The translations under genes were made by a program, and so were the position numbers. Source: JAKACA01 sp050010115 (lineage in GTDB: Bacteria; Actinomycetota; Acidimicrobiia; Acidimicrobiales; Bog-793). From it: a stretch of DNA of 64,000 bases. A model generated the notes under the pieces. The model did not search any database. It saw only the letters and a list, made by a program, of their open reading frames with translations, and was not told the DNA's origin. Shown here in pieces: positions 1 to 8,740 of this stretch (the stretch's first letter is position 1; every line of letters starts with the position of its first letter). The stretch lies in contig JBEKLQ010000007.1 of assembly GCA_050010115.1 (NCBI GenBank), positions 3,091 through 67,090 of the forward strand. The letters are read 5' to 3'.

Positions 1-385
1 GCAGGTACGTGAAAGTGAGGGCGTCGAACGCGCCGTCCGGGAACGGAAGCTGCTCGCCCCGGCCGAGCACGAGCTGCACGCGGTGCTCCAGCCCGGCCGC
101 GACGACATTCTCCGCTCCCTGCCACAGCATTGACCGAGTGAGGTCGACTCCTACGACCTGCGCATCTGATCGGCGAGCCAGTTGCAACGCCACGCCGGCC
201 GGGCCGGTGGCCACGTCGAGTACACGAGCCGGTGACTCCACGACGATGTGATCGACCATCTCCCGACGCCATCGTCGGTTCTGGCCCATCGACAGCAGTT
301 CCGCCAGCCGGTCGTAGCGTCCGGGCAATCCGGAGAACAGCGCTTTGGCGAAGCGATTGTCCCTGGCGGTCGCGGGCGGAGGCAT
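1..385 (-). CDS. UbiE/Methyltransf_11-like SAM-dependent methyltransferase (3' end outside window)
   Basis: About 128 N-terminal residues are visible. The protein opens MPPPATARDNRFAKALFSGL, then GRYDRLAELLSMGQNRRWR as in UbiE/COQ5-type enzymes. SAM motif I is VLDVATGPAGVAL (about residues 54-66), followed by the acidic ribose-binding loop VVGVDLTRSML and the motif-II region LPFPDGAFDALTFTYL, where the window ends. Its ATG overlaps the TGA of the upstream peptidase gene by one base (TGATG), so the two are probably translationally coupled. The substrate cannot be read from this half; a quinone is only one possibility, given the UbiE resemblance. Confidence 0.8.
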   Translation of the reverse strand, partial: MPPPATARDNRFAKALFSGLPGRYDRLAELLSMGQNRRWRREMVDHIVVESPARVLDVATGPAGVALQLARRSDAQVVGVDLTRSMLWQGAENVVAAGLEHRVQLVLGRGEQLPFPDGAFDALTFTYL

Positions 386-2502
386 CACGCGGCCCACCGA
401 CCGGGCGAACAGAGCGCTGTCCGGAGGAAGTCCACCTGCAATACGAGCAAGTTCTCCGCCACGACCTCCTGGGGCGTCATGTGGGTGACGCCCGAGAGCG
501 GCAGTACCGAGTGAGGCCGGCCTGCCGCCAACAACGCGGAGGAGAGCTGCAGCGTGTTCGCCACGGCGACGTTGTCGTCGGCCAACCCGTGGATCAAGAG
601 CAGGGGCCTCTCGAGGCCGGCAGCGTCGCCGGCCAACGACGAGCGGTCATAGAGCGCAGCGTTTGTGCCGGGATGCCCGAGATACCGTTCGGTGTAGTGG
701 GTGTCGTAGAGGCGCCACTCGGTGACGGGCGCGCCGGCGATGGCCGCGTGGAACACATCAGGGCGTCGCAACACCGCCAGCGCGGCGAGATAGCCCCCGA
801 AGGACCAACCACGGATCGCCACTCGTGACAGGTCGAGGTCGCCGAACTCCTCGGCCACGGCGTGCAGCGCCGCCACTTGATCCTCGAGCACCGGGTTGGC
901 GAGGTCGCCGTGGACGGCCCGGTCCCACTCGGGCCCCCGACCGGGCGTCCCGCGCCCGTCCGCAACGACCACGCAGTAGCCCTGATCGGCGAACCACTGG
1001 GACTCCAGGAACGCTGAAGAGGCCGCCAGCACCCGCTGGGCATGCGGTCCCGCGTACGGGTCGAGGAGCACTGGCAGTTTCGCCGAGCCGGGTTCGTGGT
1101 TCCGCGGGAACAACACCGCCGTGCGGATCGCCCGCTCGCCCGCTCGCCTCATGACGACACGAGGCTCGATCACTGGGATTTCCGCCATGGAGGCGATCGC
1201 TGCCACCTCGCGACCCTCACGATGGACCCCGACGGTGACGCCCGGACGGTCGAGATGCCGGACGACCGTGACCGTCGTCCCGCCCGCTCGCCAGGCCCCA
1301 GCCATCGTCAGGCTGGCCTCAGGGACCACCCGCGTCACACCGGTCGCAGCCGACCACGTCCAGGCACTGATCTCGGTCGGCTCGAGCGACGCCGCGAAGA
1401 GCACAACGTCATCGTCCACCCCGAGCACCGAACGAACCTGCAACTCGCCGGCAGTCACGATCTCGTCGCCGACGACGAGGCGCCGAGCGCCCTCGTGTTC
1501 GGTTGTCCACACCAGCTTCCCGCCGGGCAACCACGCCGGCACCCCGTCGACCAGGTCCACCCATGCCTCGTCCTGGTGGGACCGCACGAGCGTGGTGCGC
1601 CCAGAGGACGGGTCCACGTCCAGCACGTGGACCGTCCGCTGGTCCCGGCTCTGGACCACGATGAGGAGCCCGTGCTCTGACCAGCTCGCCTTGGCCACGT
1701 ACTCGTAGGCCGTGCGATCCCACTCGATCTCCACGCTCCCTCCGGCGACGGAGACGACGTGCAGCGTGACGTCGGCATTCGCTGTACCGGCGGCCGGATA
1801 GGCGATCTCAACCGCGGGCGTGCCCGGTGACGAGGGATCGGCGATGTACCGGCGGCTCACCCGGCTCGTATCGACCCGGGCGACCAGCAGCCGGGTGCTG
1901 TCTGGTGACCACCAGTAGCCCTCCTGGCGATCCATCTCCTCGGCAGCGATGAACTCGGCCAGCCCGAAGGTCACGGCGCCTGCCGGATCGACCGCCTCCG
2001 GCGCCGCGAGTACGCGGTCACCGGATCCGTCCGCACCGATGACGTGCAACGCCCCACCCGACACGTAAGCCACCAACTCGCCGCCCGGCGAGAGACGCGG
2101 GTCGAGCGCGGGCCGGGACGCCGGCAGCTCGCTCACATCGCCGGTCTCCAGCTCGACGACGAACAGCCGCCCGGAGAGATCGATCACGGCCCGGTGCACC
2201 GGCACGTCGGTCTGGAACCGCACGACCCCGGCGGACGACTCCCGGGCGCGCTCGCGGCGGGCTCGTTCCTCCGGGGGAGGATCCTCGGCGGCGTCGCCGA
2301 GCAGTCGGGACGGATCGACCAGCAACCGCTCCTTCCCGGTCATCACATCCAGCTCGTAGAGGCAGGTCATAGCTCCGGTCCCGCTCACCGACCGCAGGAA
2401 GAGGACCCGATTGCCGCGTGGCGAGATCACGAAGCCGCGTGGCACGCCGAGCGTGAAGCGTCTGGTCCGTGCCTGTTGGCGGGGGAAGCTGATCTCGGTC
2501 AC
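385..2502 (-). CDS. Dipeptidyl peptidase IV family serine peptidase (S9B)
   Basis: 705 aa with no signal peptide, so probably cytoplasmic; the family releases X-Pro/X-Ala dipeptides. The N-terminal two thirds is the DPP IV beta-propeller. Its AEEMDRQEGYWWSPD segment (about residues 200-215) carries the Glu-Glu pair that binds the substrate amino terminus in this family. The C-terminal alpha/beta-hydrolase has the nucleophile in GWSFGGY (Ser567), the acid in GLADDN (Asp642) and the base in GVTHM (His674), giving a complete triad. The open frame runs on to about 3516, but that part overlaps the ggt gene antisense-free in another frame, and homology begins at GTG 2502 (TEISFPRQQ). It lies 53 bp downstream of ggt and overlaps the methyltransferase start. 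Confidence 0.9.
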   Translation of the reverse strand: MTEISFPRQQARTRRFTLGVPRGFVISPRGNRVLFLRSVSGTGAMTCLYELDVMTGKERLLVDPSRLLGDAAEDPPPEERARRERARESSAGVVRFQTDVPVHRAVIDLSGRLFVVELETGDVSELPASRPALDPRLSPGGELVAYVSGGALHVIGADGSGDRVLAAPEAVDPAGAVTFGLAEFIAAEEMDRQEGYWWSPDSTRLLVARVDTSRVSRRYIADPSSPGTPAVEIAYPAAGTANADVTLHVVSVAGGSVEIEWDRTAYEYVAKASWSEHGLLIVVQSRDQRTVHVLDVDPSSGRTTLVRSHQDEAWVDLVDGVPAWLPGGKLVWTTEHEGARRLVVGDEIVTAGELQVRSVLGVDDDVVLFAASLEPTEISAWTWSAATGVTRVVPEASLTMAGAWRAGGTTVTVVRHLDRPGVTVGVHREGREVAAIASMAEIPVIEPRVVMRRAGERAIRTAVLFPRNHEPGSAKLPVLLDPYAGPHAQRVLAASSAFLESQWFADQGYCVVVADGRGTPGRGPEWDRAVHGDLANPVLEDQVAALHAVAEEFGDLDLSRVAIRGWSFGGYLAALAVLRRPDVFHAAIAGAPVTEWRLYDTHYTERYLGHPGTNAALYDRSSLAGDAAGLERPLLLIHGLADDNVAVANTLQLSSALLAAGRPHSVLPLSGVTHMTPQEVVAENLLVLQVDFLRTALCSPGRWAA

Positions 2503-2555
2503 TGACCCATCCTGCCCGATCTGCCGGCTGGGCGGGCCACCCTGAGAGCCTGACG

Positions 2556-4355
2556 TTACCGGCCGACAGCGTACGCCTGCATCGCCCGAGGGTCCGCCCC
2601 AGCGCGCAGGAAGCCGTCGGCACCCCGGCTCACGGCACTGACCCGGCCGAGGGTCCAAGGCTCCGCTTCGATCACGGAGTGGCCGCGCCGCCTGAGCGAG
2701 GCGATGGCGTCGGCTCCCAATTCCGCCTCGACGACAAGCTGGTTCGGGTAGGCCTCGCGGGGATGGAACGACGAGGGCATGTGGTTCGAGTGCCAGGACG
2801 GCGAGTCGATCGACGCCTGCAGGTCCAGCCCGAACACGGCGTGACGGAGGAAGGCCAGCAACGTCCACTGATCCTGCTGGTCGCCGCCGGGTGTGCCAAA
2901 GGCGAGATAGGGGCGCCCATCGCGCAGCGCCAGCCCTGGGCTGAGCGTCGTCCGCGGTCGTTTGCCCGGGGCGAGCGACGACGCCAGCCCCTCCTCGAGC
3001 CAGAACATCTGGCCTCGCGTCCCGAGACAGAAGCCCAACCTCTCCACCACCGGCGAGCTCTGCAACCACCCGCCGCTCGGGGTGGCCGATACGAGATTGC
3101 CGAAACGATCGGCGACATCCAGGTGACAGGTATCGCCTCGCATGGCGCGATGCGAGCCTTCGGGAGGGCCGAGCCTCGGGTCCACCGCTCCGCCGTTTCG
3201 AGCCTCGGTCAGAGACTGGGTGACCAGAGCCGGCAGCTTCGGCGGCTTCCCGTCGGGTGACCCTGGCCTGAGGTCGAGACTGGCCTCCTGTCCCACGAGG
3301 GCGCGGCGCTCGCTCGCATAGGCCTCGGAAAGCAACGCCTCGAGCGGTACCTCGACGAACCGGGGGTCGCCATAGAACGCCTCTCGATCGGCGAAGGCCA
3401 ATTTTGCGCACTCGGCCACGAGATGGACGAGATCGGCGCTGTCGGCGCCCATACCGGCGAGGTCGAAGCCTGCCAGCAGTGCGAGCTGCTGGAGGAAGAC
3501 CGGCCCCTGTCCCCATGGCCCGGTCTTGCAGACCTCGAAGTCACCGAAGGCAACGCGCGACGGCTCCTCGAGCGACGCTCGCCACCTTGCGAGGTCGTGA
3601 CCCGTGATGAAGCCGGCGTGAACACCATCGGCGTCGCGAGCGGGCCGGGCTGCGAACCGGTCGATCGCCTCGGCCACGAAGCCCTCGTAGTAGGAACGCC
3701 GTGCGCCCTCGATCTGTTGCTCACGGGTGACGCCGGCGGCCTCTGCCTCCTCGATCAGCCGGACGAACGTGGCCGCGAGCGCGCGGTTCGTCAGGCGGCT
3801 TCCAGGTGCAGGGACACCATGACTGAGCCAGATCGCGGCGGAGGTCGGCCAGTCGGTCGACATGCTCACTGCCACGGCATCGAGGGTGGCCGAGAGCGAC
3901 GGCAGGACCGGGAACCCCCGCTCCGCGTAACCGATGGCAGGCTCGAGCACGTCGCGAAGCGACATCGTCCCGAATCGCCCGAGCACAAACATCAACGACC
4001 CGAACGCCCCCGGCACGCACGCGCCGAGCAATCCGGTGCCTGGGACAAGCGTCAGGCCGAGGTCCTGGAACCCTCCGATCGTGGCTGCCAGAGGCGCTGG
4101 GCCCTGGCCGTCGACAACGTGCACGGACTCGTCCGCCGCCGACCAGATGATCATCGGCGCCTCGCCGCCAAGCCCGTTCTGGTGGGGTTCGACGACCTCG
4201 AGCACTGCAGCGGCCGCCACAGCCGCGTCGAATGCGTTGCCTCCGCGTTCGAGCATCGCCATCCCTGACTGAGCCGCCAGCCAGTTCGTGGCGGCCACCA
4301 TGCCAAAGCCGCCGACCAGCTCCGGACGGGTTGTGAACCTCGGGCTGAGGCTCAC
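2556..4355 (-). CDS. ggt: Gamma-glutamyltranspeptidase family hydrolase
   Basis: 599 aa, normal length for the Ntn-hydrolase GGT family, which cleaves glutathione and other gamma-glutamyl amides. The N-terminal hallmark GGNAFDAAVAAAAVL-VVEPHQNGLGG is intact. The predicted autoprocessing and catalytic nucleophile is Thr409 in RGDTCHLDVAD, where Cys replaces the residue after Thr that is usually Thr in HTTH. The Gly-rich GG(W) oxyanion region LVSATPSGGWLQSS follows. No convincing Sec signal is seen, unlike the secreted E. coli enzyme, so it may act inside the cell. GTG start at 4355 with a weak ribosome-binding site. First gene of a minus-strand peptide-degrading set with the DPP IV and methyltransferase genes. 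Confidence 0.88.
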   Translation of the reverse strand: MSLSPRFTTRPELVGGFGMVAATNWLAAQSGMAMLERGGNAFDAAVAAAAVLEVVEPHQNGLGGEAPMIIWSAADESVHVVDGQGPAPLAATIGGFQDLGLTLVPGTGLLGACVPGAFGSLMFVLGRFGTMSLRDVLEPAIGYAERGFPVLPSLSATLDAVAVSMSTDWPTSAAIWLSHGVPAPGSRLTNRALAATFVRLIEEAEAAGVTREQQIEGARRSYYEGFVAEAIDRFAARPARDADGVHAGFITGHDLARWRASLEEPSRVAFGDFEVCKTGPWGQGPVFLQQLALLAGFDLAGMGADSADLVHLVAECAKLAFADREAFYGDPRFVEVPLEALLSEAYASERRALVGQEASLDLRPGSPDGKPPKLPALVTQSLTEARNGGAVDPRLGPPEGSHRAMRGDTCHLDVADRFGNLVSATPSGGWLQSSPVVERLGFCLGTRGQMFWLEEGLASSLAPGKRPRTTLSPGLALRDGRPYLAFGTPGGDQQDQWTLLAFLRHAVFGLDLQASIDSPSWHSNHMPSSFHPREAYPNQLVVEAELGADAIASLRRRGHSVIEAEPWTLGRVSAVSRGADGFLRAGADPRAMQAYAVGR

Positions 4356-4446
4356 CGGGGACGCAGCTCAGAGTTGTCACGCGCCGCCGGCTCGGCTGGA
4401 CAAGATGGACGCTGGTCCCGTGCCACAATTAGCCTCCCGCGTCGCG

Positions 4447-4461
4447 ACGGTATGCAACCGT
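4447..4461. promoter_or_regulatory. Short inverted repeat in the divergent ggt / response-regulator promoter region
   Basis: ACGGT-atgca-ACCGT is a perfect 5-bp-arm dyad in the 254-bp region between two divergent genes. It is short enough to arise by chance, so an operator role is only a possibility. Nothing else distinctive is seen between 4356 and 4609 apart from AT-richer TATGCA/TATAGG strings just beside it that could serve as -10 elements. Confidence 0.25.
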
Positions 4462-4609
4462 ATAGGAGAGCCGGGCACGTGCTTCACGCTGCACGGCCGG
4501 TGAACGATCCGGGAGTTCGTCCCACCGGTGTCCAACACGCCGAGGTCGGAGCACGTCAGACTTGAAGCGCGCGGAGCGAGTCGAGACAAGCTGGAGGTTC
4601 GCACGGACA

Positions 4610-5332
4610 ATGCCCGAAGCTGCCAGGCCGGTGATCCTCGCCGTCGATGACGAAGAGCACATCACGGAGCTGATCGCCATGGGGCTGTCGATCAGCGGCA
4701 TGGACGTGTTGCGCGTCGGGACTGGCCGCGATGCCCTCGCCCAGATCGACAAGCAGCGACCTGATCTCGTCGTGCTGGACGTGATGTTGCCGGACCTCGA
4801 CGGCTTTGAAGTAGCACGGAGGCTGCGCCAGGTCGAGGGAGCCGGCACGCGGGTGCCGATCATCTTCCTGACGGCAAAAGATGCGACGTCCGACAAGATC
4901 CAGGGCCTGAAACTGGGTGTCGACGACTACGTGACCAAGCCGTTCAGCATCGAGGAGCTCGTCGAACGTGTCCGCGCGGTGCTGCGCCGATCGCGGGGCT
5001 CCGGCCCGGGGGAGCACCGCCTCGCCTATGCCGATCTGGAGCTCGACGAGGACACCAGGGAGGTGTGGCGAGCCGGCGAGCTGGTGGAGCTCACTCCGAC
5101 GGAGTACCGGCTTCTTCACTACCTGCTCTCCAACGCGCGTCGGGTCCTGACACGTGACCAAATCCTGGAGCGGGTCTGGGACTACACGTTCTCCGCCAAG
5201 GCCAGCGTGCTCGAGACGTATATCAGCTACCTGCGCCAGAAGATCGACCAGATCGACCCACCCCTGATCCGGACCGTCCGGGGCGTGGGCTACAGCCTGC
5301 GCCTTCCGCCAGGACACAGTGCCAATGAGTGA
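4610..5332 (+). CDS. OmpR/PhoB-family response regulator
   Basis: 240 aa. Receiver domain (about 6-120) has the acidic pair AVDDEE, the phospho-acceptor Asp57 in VVLDVMLPD, the switch Thr in FLTAKD and the Lys in YVTKPFS. A C-terminal winged helix (about 140-235) carries LTPTEYRLLHYLLSNARRVL and ETYISYLRQKID, typical of OmpR/PhoB DNA-binding domains. ATG 4610 is chosen over an in-frame TTG upstream because GGAGG lies 12 nt before it and homology starts there. Its stop overlaps the GTG of the sensor kinase (GTGA), so the pair is co-expressed. The signal is not identifiable. Confidence 0.93.
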   Translation: MPEAARPVILAVDDEEHITELIAMGLSISGMDVLRVGTGRDALAQIDKQRPDLVVLDVMLPDLDGFEVARRLRQVEGAGTRVPIIFLTAKDATSDKIQGLKLGVDDYVTKPFSIEELVERVRAVLRRSRGSGPGEHRLAYADLELDEDTREVWRAGELVELTPTEYRLLHYLLSNARRVLTRDQILERVWDYTFSAKASVLETYISYLRQKIDQIDPPLIRTVRGVGYSLRLPPGHSANE

Positions 5333-6924
5333 ATCGGAGCGATTTCGGAGGCTCGTCGGTTGAGTCGAGGAGGCTGGTGCTCCATGCTCGCGAGGTGAGC
5401 CTTCGCCTTCGGCTGGTGCTGGGCCTCGTCGCGCTGCTCGTGCTCGGGCTCGGCTCGTTCGGTGTGGCGACCTATTCGCTGTATGCCCCATCCCAGTACC
5501 AGCGCCTCGACGACCAGCTCCGGACGTCGCTCCCGTCCGTGAGCCTTCAGCTCCTCCAAAAGGCAGGCATCCGGTACTCGCCGTCGGGTGGCGGGGGCGA
5601 CGGCGCGCCCGGAGGGCCCGGGGACAACGACTACGGCAGCGGCAAGGGGTCGAGCCCTTCCGGCGGGCAAGGTCCAGGGGCGCCGGCCATGCCGATCAAT
5701 TCCCCGGTCCCTCCCGGGACCTTCGCGGAGCTCATCAGCGACACGGGCAAGGTGCTCAGCAAGATCGCCTACCTCACCTCCAGCAATGCCGCTCCGAGGC
5801 TTCCCTCCCCCATCGGCACAATGGGTCCAGACGGGCGTGTGCTCACCACCGGGTCCGTGGTCGGCAGCACGACCTGGCAGATGCTGTTGAGCTCCGCAGC
5901 CCCCAGCCTCCCGGGCGGCCTCGTCGTCGTGGCGATCCCGACCGGCGGCGTGACGGGAGCCCTTCACCGCTTGCTCCTCATCGAGGCGGCCGTGGCCCTT
6001 GGCCTGCTCGCCCTCCTGTCCGCAGGCTCGTGGCTCCTCCTGCGAAGGGGCTTGCGGCCCCTCGAGCAGATGGCCACGACTGCCCGTTCGATCGCAGCCG
6101 GCGACCTGTCGCAGCGCGTCGGTCCGGAGCAGGGGCCGACCGAGATCGCCGAGCTCGGGCGCGCCCTCAACACGATGCTCTCCGACATCGAGGACGCCTT
6201 CGCCGAACGAGCCGAGACCGAGCAGCGCCTCCGCCGCTTCCTCGCCGATGCCTCCCACGAGCTGCGGACGCCACTGACCTCGATTCAGGGGTTCGCAGAG
6301 CTGTTCCGCATCGGGGTGAACAGCGAGCACGTCGACCAGGCGACGATCGCCCGCCGGATCGAGGACGAAGCTGCCCGCATGCGAACTCTCGTCGAGGATC
6401 TCCTGCTGCTCGCCCGCCTCGACCTTGCTCCCGAGCCACAGCAGGAGCCTGTCGACCTCTCAGTGCTGGCGGCGGACGCCTGCAGCGATGCGGTGGCGAT
6501 GGCACCGGACCGACCGGTGACCCTGGATGCACCCGAGCCTGTCGAGGTGTTCGGCGACACCAACCACCTCCGCCAAGCCATCGCCAACCTCATCGCCAAT
6601 GCCATCCGCCACACCCCTGCCGGCACCCCCATCGACGTGGCGACACGCCTCGACGAAGGGATGGGTGTCGTGCAGGTGCGTGACCACGGGCCGGGTCTCG
6701 ACGCGGAGGCCTTGGGTCATGCCTTCGATCGGTTCTGGCAGGCCAACTCGGCTCGCTCGGGCGAGGGGGCGGGCCTCGGCCTGTCCATCGTCGCCGCCGT
6801 AGCCAGCGAGCACGGCGGCAGGGCGGAGGCCGCCAACGTCCAGGCCAATGGAGACGGCCCTGGCGATGCCAGCCGCGGCGCCGTCTTCCGGATCAGCATC
6901 CCGACCAGACGGCCGGAGCGCTGA
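5329..6924 (+). CDS. HAMP-domain sensor histidine kinase
   Basis: 531 aa membrane kinase. TM1 is near residues 24-46 (LRLVLGLVALLVLGLGSFGV). A roughly 170-residue extracytoplasmic sensor follows, with a Gly/Ser/Pro-rich stretch around 90-125. TM2 is near 210-235, then HAMP, a HisKA dimerisation helix with phospho-acceptor His310 in DASHELRTPLTS, and an HATPase with N box LIANAIRHT, G1 DHGPGLD, F box FDRFWQ and G2 GAGLGLS. This is the usual partner architecture for the OmpR-type regulator just upstream. GTG 5329 is used because of the GTGA overlap; GTG 5377 or 5395 behind a GAGGAGG at about 5366 could be the true start. Confidence 0.92.
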   Translation: MNRSDFGGSSVESRRLVLHAREVSLRLRLVLGLVALLVLGLGSFGVATYSLYAPSQYQRLDDQLRTSLPSVSLQLLQKAGIRYSPSGGGGDGAPGGPGDNDYGSGKGSSPSGGQGPGAPAMPINSPVPPGTFAELISDTGKVLSKIAYLTSSNAAPRLPSPIGTMGPDGRVLTTGSVVGSTTWQMLLSSAAPSLPGGLVVVAIPTGGVTGALHRLLLIEAAVALGLLALLSAGSWLLLRRGLRPLEQMATTARSIAAGDLSQRVGPEQGPTEIAELGRALNTMLSDIEDAFAERAETEQRLRRFLADASHELRTPLTSIQGFAELFRIGVNSEHVDQATIARRIEDEAARMRTLVEDLLLLARLDLAPEPQQEPVDLSVLAADACSDAVAMAPDRPVTLDAPEPVEVFGDTNHLRQAIANLIANAIRHTPAGTPIDVATRLDEGMGVVQVRDHGPGLDAEALGHAFDRFWQANSARSGEGAGLGLSIVAAVASEHGGRAEAANVQANGDGPGDASRGAVFRISIPTRRPER

Positions 6925-6948
6925 ATCCAGGCCGGGGCCAAGTCCCGT

Positions 6949-7001
6949 CTGGGTGCCGACAGTGTCGTAAACGGCTCGTTTACAGCACTCTGGGCACCCA
7001 G
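6949..7001. promoter_or_regulatory. 53-bp hyphenated dyad centred on GTAAACG-gct-CGTTTAC
   Basis: The core is a perfect 7-bp inverted repeat (6967-6973 and 6977-6983). AGTG/CACT arms (6961-6964 and 6986-6989) and an outer CTGGGTGCC/GGCACCCAG pair (6949-6957 and 6993-7001) are collinear around the same centre. It lies between the sensor-kinase stop and a small membrane-protein gene. There is no following T tract, so it is not a standard intrinsic terminator. A TetR-like operator or a mobile REP-type intergenic element are both possible. I saw no second copy in this window. Confidence 0.5.
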
Positions 7002-7046
7002 TCTCGGCGCCCCGGGCCTACGGCGCCCACCGAGCGATCGCCGAAG

Positions 7047-7286
7047 TTGGCGGGCTTGTGGATCGTGCTCTTCTTGTTGCTGCGCGTCCCGCTCGCACCC
7101 CCTGCCGCCGTCGTCGCCACGACGCTGGCGGTGCTGGCCGCCTCAGCAGTCTCGTCGGGCTGGGCTTTCACCACGGTCTCGGCCATGGGTGCCGGCGCGC
7201 TCGTGAGCCTCGGGCGCGCCGTGGTGCTGAGAGCACTCGTCGTCCGCCGGTCACCCGGCGCACCTGCGTATGCTCGTTTGACGTGA
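7047..7286 (+). CDS. Small two-helix membrane protein, function unknown
   Basis: 79 aa from TTG 7047: LAGLWIVLFLLLRVPLAPPAA... with one hydrophobic helix at about 3-13 continuing into a second at about 20-38 and a third weak segment near 45-65. The product ends AYARLT and its TGA overlaps the GTG of the FAD oxidoreductase (GTGA), which argues it is a real translationally coupled gene. The start is uncertain, since the frame is open further upstream towards the dyad. No homologue recognised. Confidence 0.45.
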   Translation: MAGLWIVLFLLLRVPLAPPAAVVATTLAVLAASAVSSGWAFTTVSAMGAGALVSLGRAVVLRALVVRRSPGAPAYARLT

Positions 7287-8740
7287 CCGGCCTGCCCGAC
7301 GCAGTCGTCGTCGGGTCGGGGCCGAACGGCCTCGCCGCAGCGCTCACCCTCGCCCGGGCCGGTGTTGCCGTCCACGTGATCGAAGGCGCTCCCACCCTCG
7401 GTGGCGGCTGCCGAACCGAGGAGCTGACCCTCCCCGGCTACCGGCACGACGTGTGCTCGGCAGTCCACCCCTTGGCGGCCGCTTCGCCGTTCTTCCGGTC
7501 CGTGCCGCTGGCCGCCCACGGCGTCAGCTTCATCCAACCGCCCCTCCCGCTCGCCCACCCGCTCTCCGGCGGCGACGCAGCTGTGCTGGATCGGTCCGTT
7601 GAGGCTACGGCGTCCGCGTTCGGCCGAGAAGACGCTCGCGCATACCGCCGCATGATGACACCACTCGTCCGTGACGCCGACGCGCTGGTCGAGCTCGTGC
7701 TGTCACCCATACGCATGCCGCCCCGCCACCCGATCTCCGCCGGCTATTTCGCGCTCGGTGGCATCCCCTCGGTCACACGTCTCGCTCGCCGTTTCACCGG
7801 TGATCAGCCGAGAGCCCTCTCAGCTGGCCTCGCCGCCCACGCGATGCTCCCGCTCGACGCCCTTGGCACCGGCGCCTACGTCCTCCTGCTCGCCATGCTC
7901 GCCCACTCCGCCGGCTGGCCCGTCGTCAGTGGCGGCACCGATCGGCTGGTCTCGGCGCTGCGCGCTGAACTGGAGGCCGCCGGCGCCACGATCGAGACCG
8001 GCAGCTATATCGAGCGGCTCGAGGAAGTCGAACCAGCCCGGGCTGTCCTGCTCGACATCGGCCCGGCGCAGCTGCTCTCCATGGCAGCCGATCGTTTGCC
8101 TTCCCGCTATCGAGCAGCCCTACGGCGCTATAGCTACGGGCCCGGCGTCTGCAAGGTGGACTGGGCGCTCAGCGGGCCGGTGCCGTGGACGGCACCGGCG
8201 TGTCGAGTGGCCGCCACGGTGCACGTCGGCGGCACCTTCGAGGAGATCGCCCGCGGTGAGGCCGAGGTCGCGAGCGGCCGGCACCCGGACCGCCCATTCG
8301 TCCTCGTCGCCCAGCCGGGAGTCGCCGACGAGACCCGTGCGCCTTCTGGCCACCACACCCTGTGGGCGTACTGTCACGTACCGAACGGGTCCTCGATCGA
8401 CATGGCCGACCGGATCGAGACCCAGATCGATCGGTTCGCCCCCGCGTGGAGGGATCTCATCATCGGCCGTGCCGTCGCAACGGCCCGTGACGTTGCGCTC
8501 CACGACCGCAACTACGAAGGCGGTGACATCAACGCCGGCGCCGGCACTCTCACCCAGACGATCTTTCGCCCCCTGCCGCGCTGGAACCCGTACCGGACAC
8601 CTATCGAGGGCGCTTACCTCTGCTCATCATCCACGCCTCCGGGTGGAGGGGTCCACGGCATGTGTGGCGTACACGCCGGCGCCACGGCTCTCAAGGACCG
8701 CTACGGCATCAACCGAACCGGTCGCGGAGGTCGAACTTGA
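7283..8740 (+). CDS. CrtI/phytoene-desaturase-like FAD-dependent oxidoreductase
   Basis: 485 aa. The N-terminal Rossmann fold begins AVVVGSGPNGLAAALTLARA (GxGxxG, residues about 6-25) followed by the acidic residue that binds the FAD ribose and the GGGCRTEE segment. The C-terminus has the family's second FAD contact, PIEGAYLCSSSTPPGGGVHG-CG-HAG. This group (NAD(P)/FAD-dependent oxidoreductase, COG1233) includes desaturases and isomerases, and no carotenoid genes are nearby, so the substrate is unknown. GTG 7283 is chosen because it overlaps the previous stop and the Rossmann motif starts immediately. The 3' end overlaps the convergent acyl-CoA synthetase gene by 32 bp. Confidence 0.85.
   Translation: MTGLPDAVVVGSGPNGLAAALTLARAGVAVHVIEGAPTLGGGCRTEELTLPGYRHDVCSAVHPLAAASPFFRSVPLAAHGVSFIQPPLPLAHPLSGGDAAVLDRSVEATASAFGREDARAYRRMMTPLVRDADALVELVLSPIRMPPRHPISAGYFALGGIPSVTRLARRFTGDQPRALSAGLAAHAMLPLDALGTGAYVLLLAMLAHSAGWPVVSGGTDRLVSALRAELEAAGATIETGSYIERLEEVEPARAVLLDIGPAQLLSMAADRLPSRYRAALRRYSYGPGVCKVDWALSGPVPWTAPACRVAATVHVGGTFEEIARGEAEVASGRHPDRPFVLVAQPGVADETRAPSGHHTLWAYCHVPNGSSIDMADRIETQIDRFAPAWRDLIIGRAVATARDVALHDRNYEGGDINAGAGTLTQTIFRPLPRWNPYRTPIEGAYLCSSSTPPGGGVHGMCGVHAGATALKDRYGINRTGRGGRT

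Noticed and set aside
2503..3516. N-terminal extension of the DPP IV frame
   Set aside because: It overlaps the well-supported ggt gene on the same strand in another frame, and has no peptidase similarity before GTG 2502.
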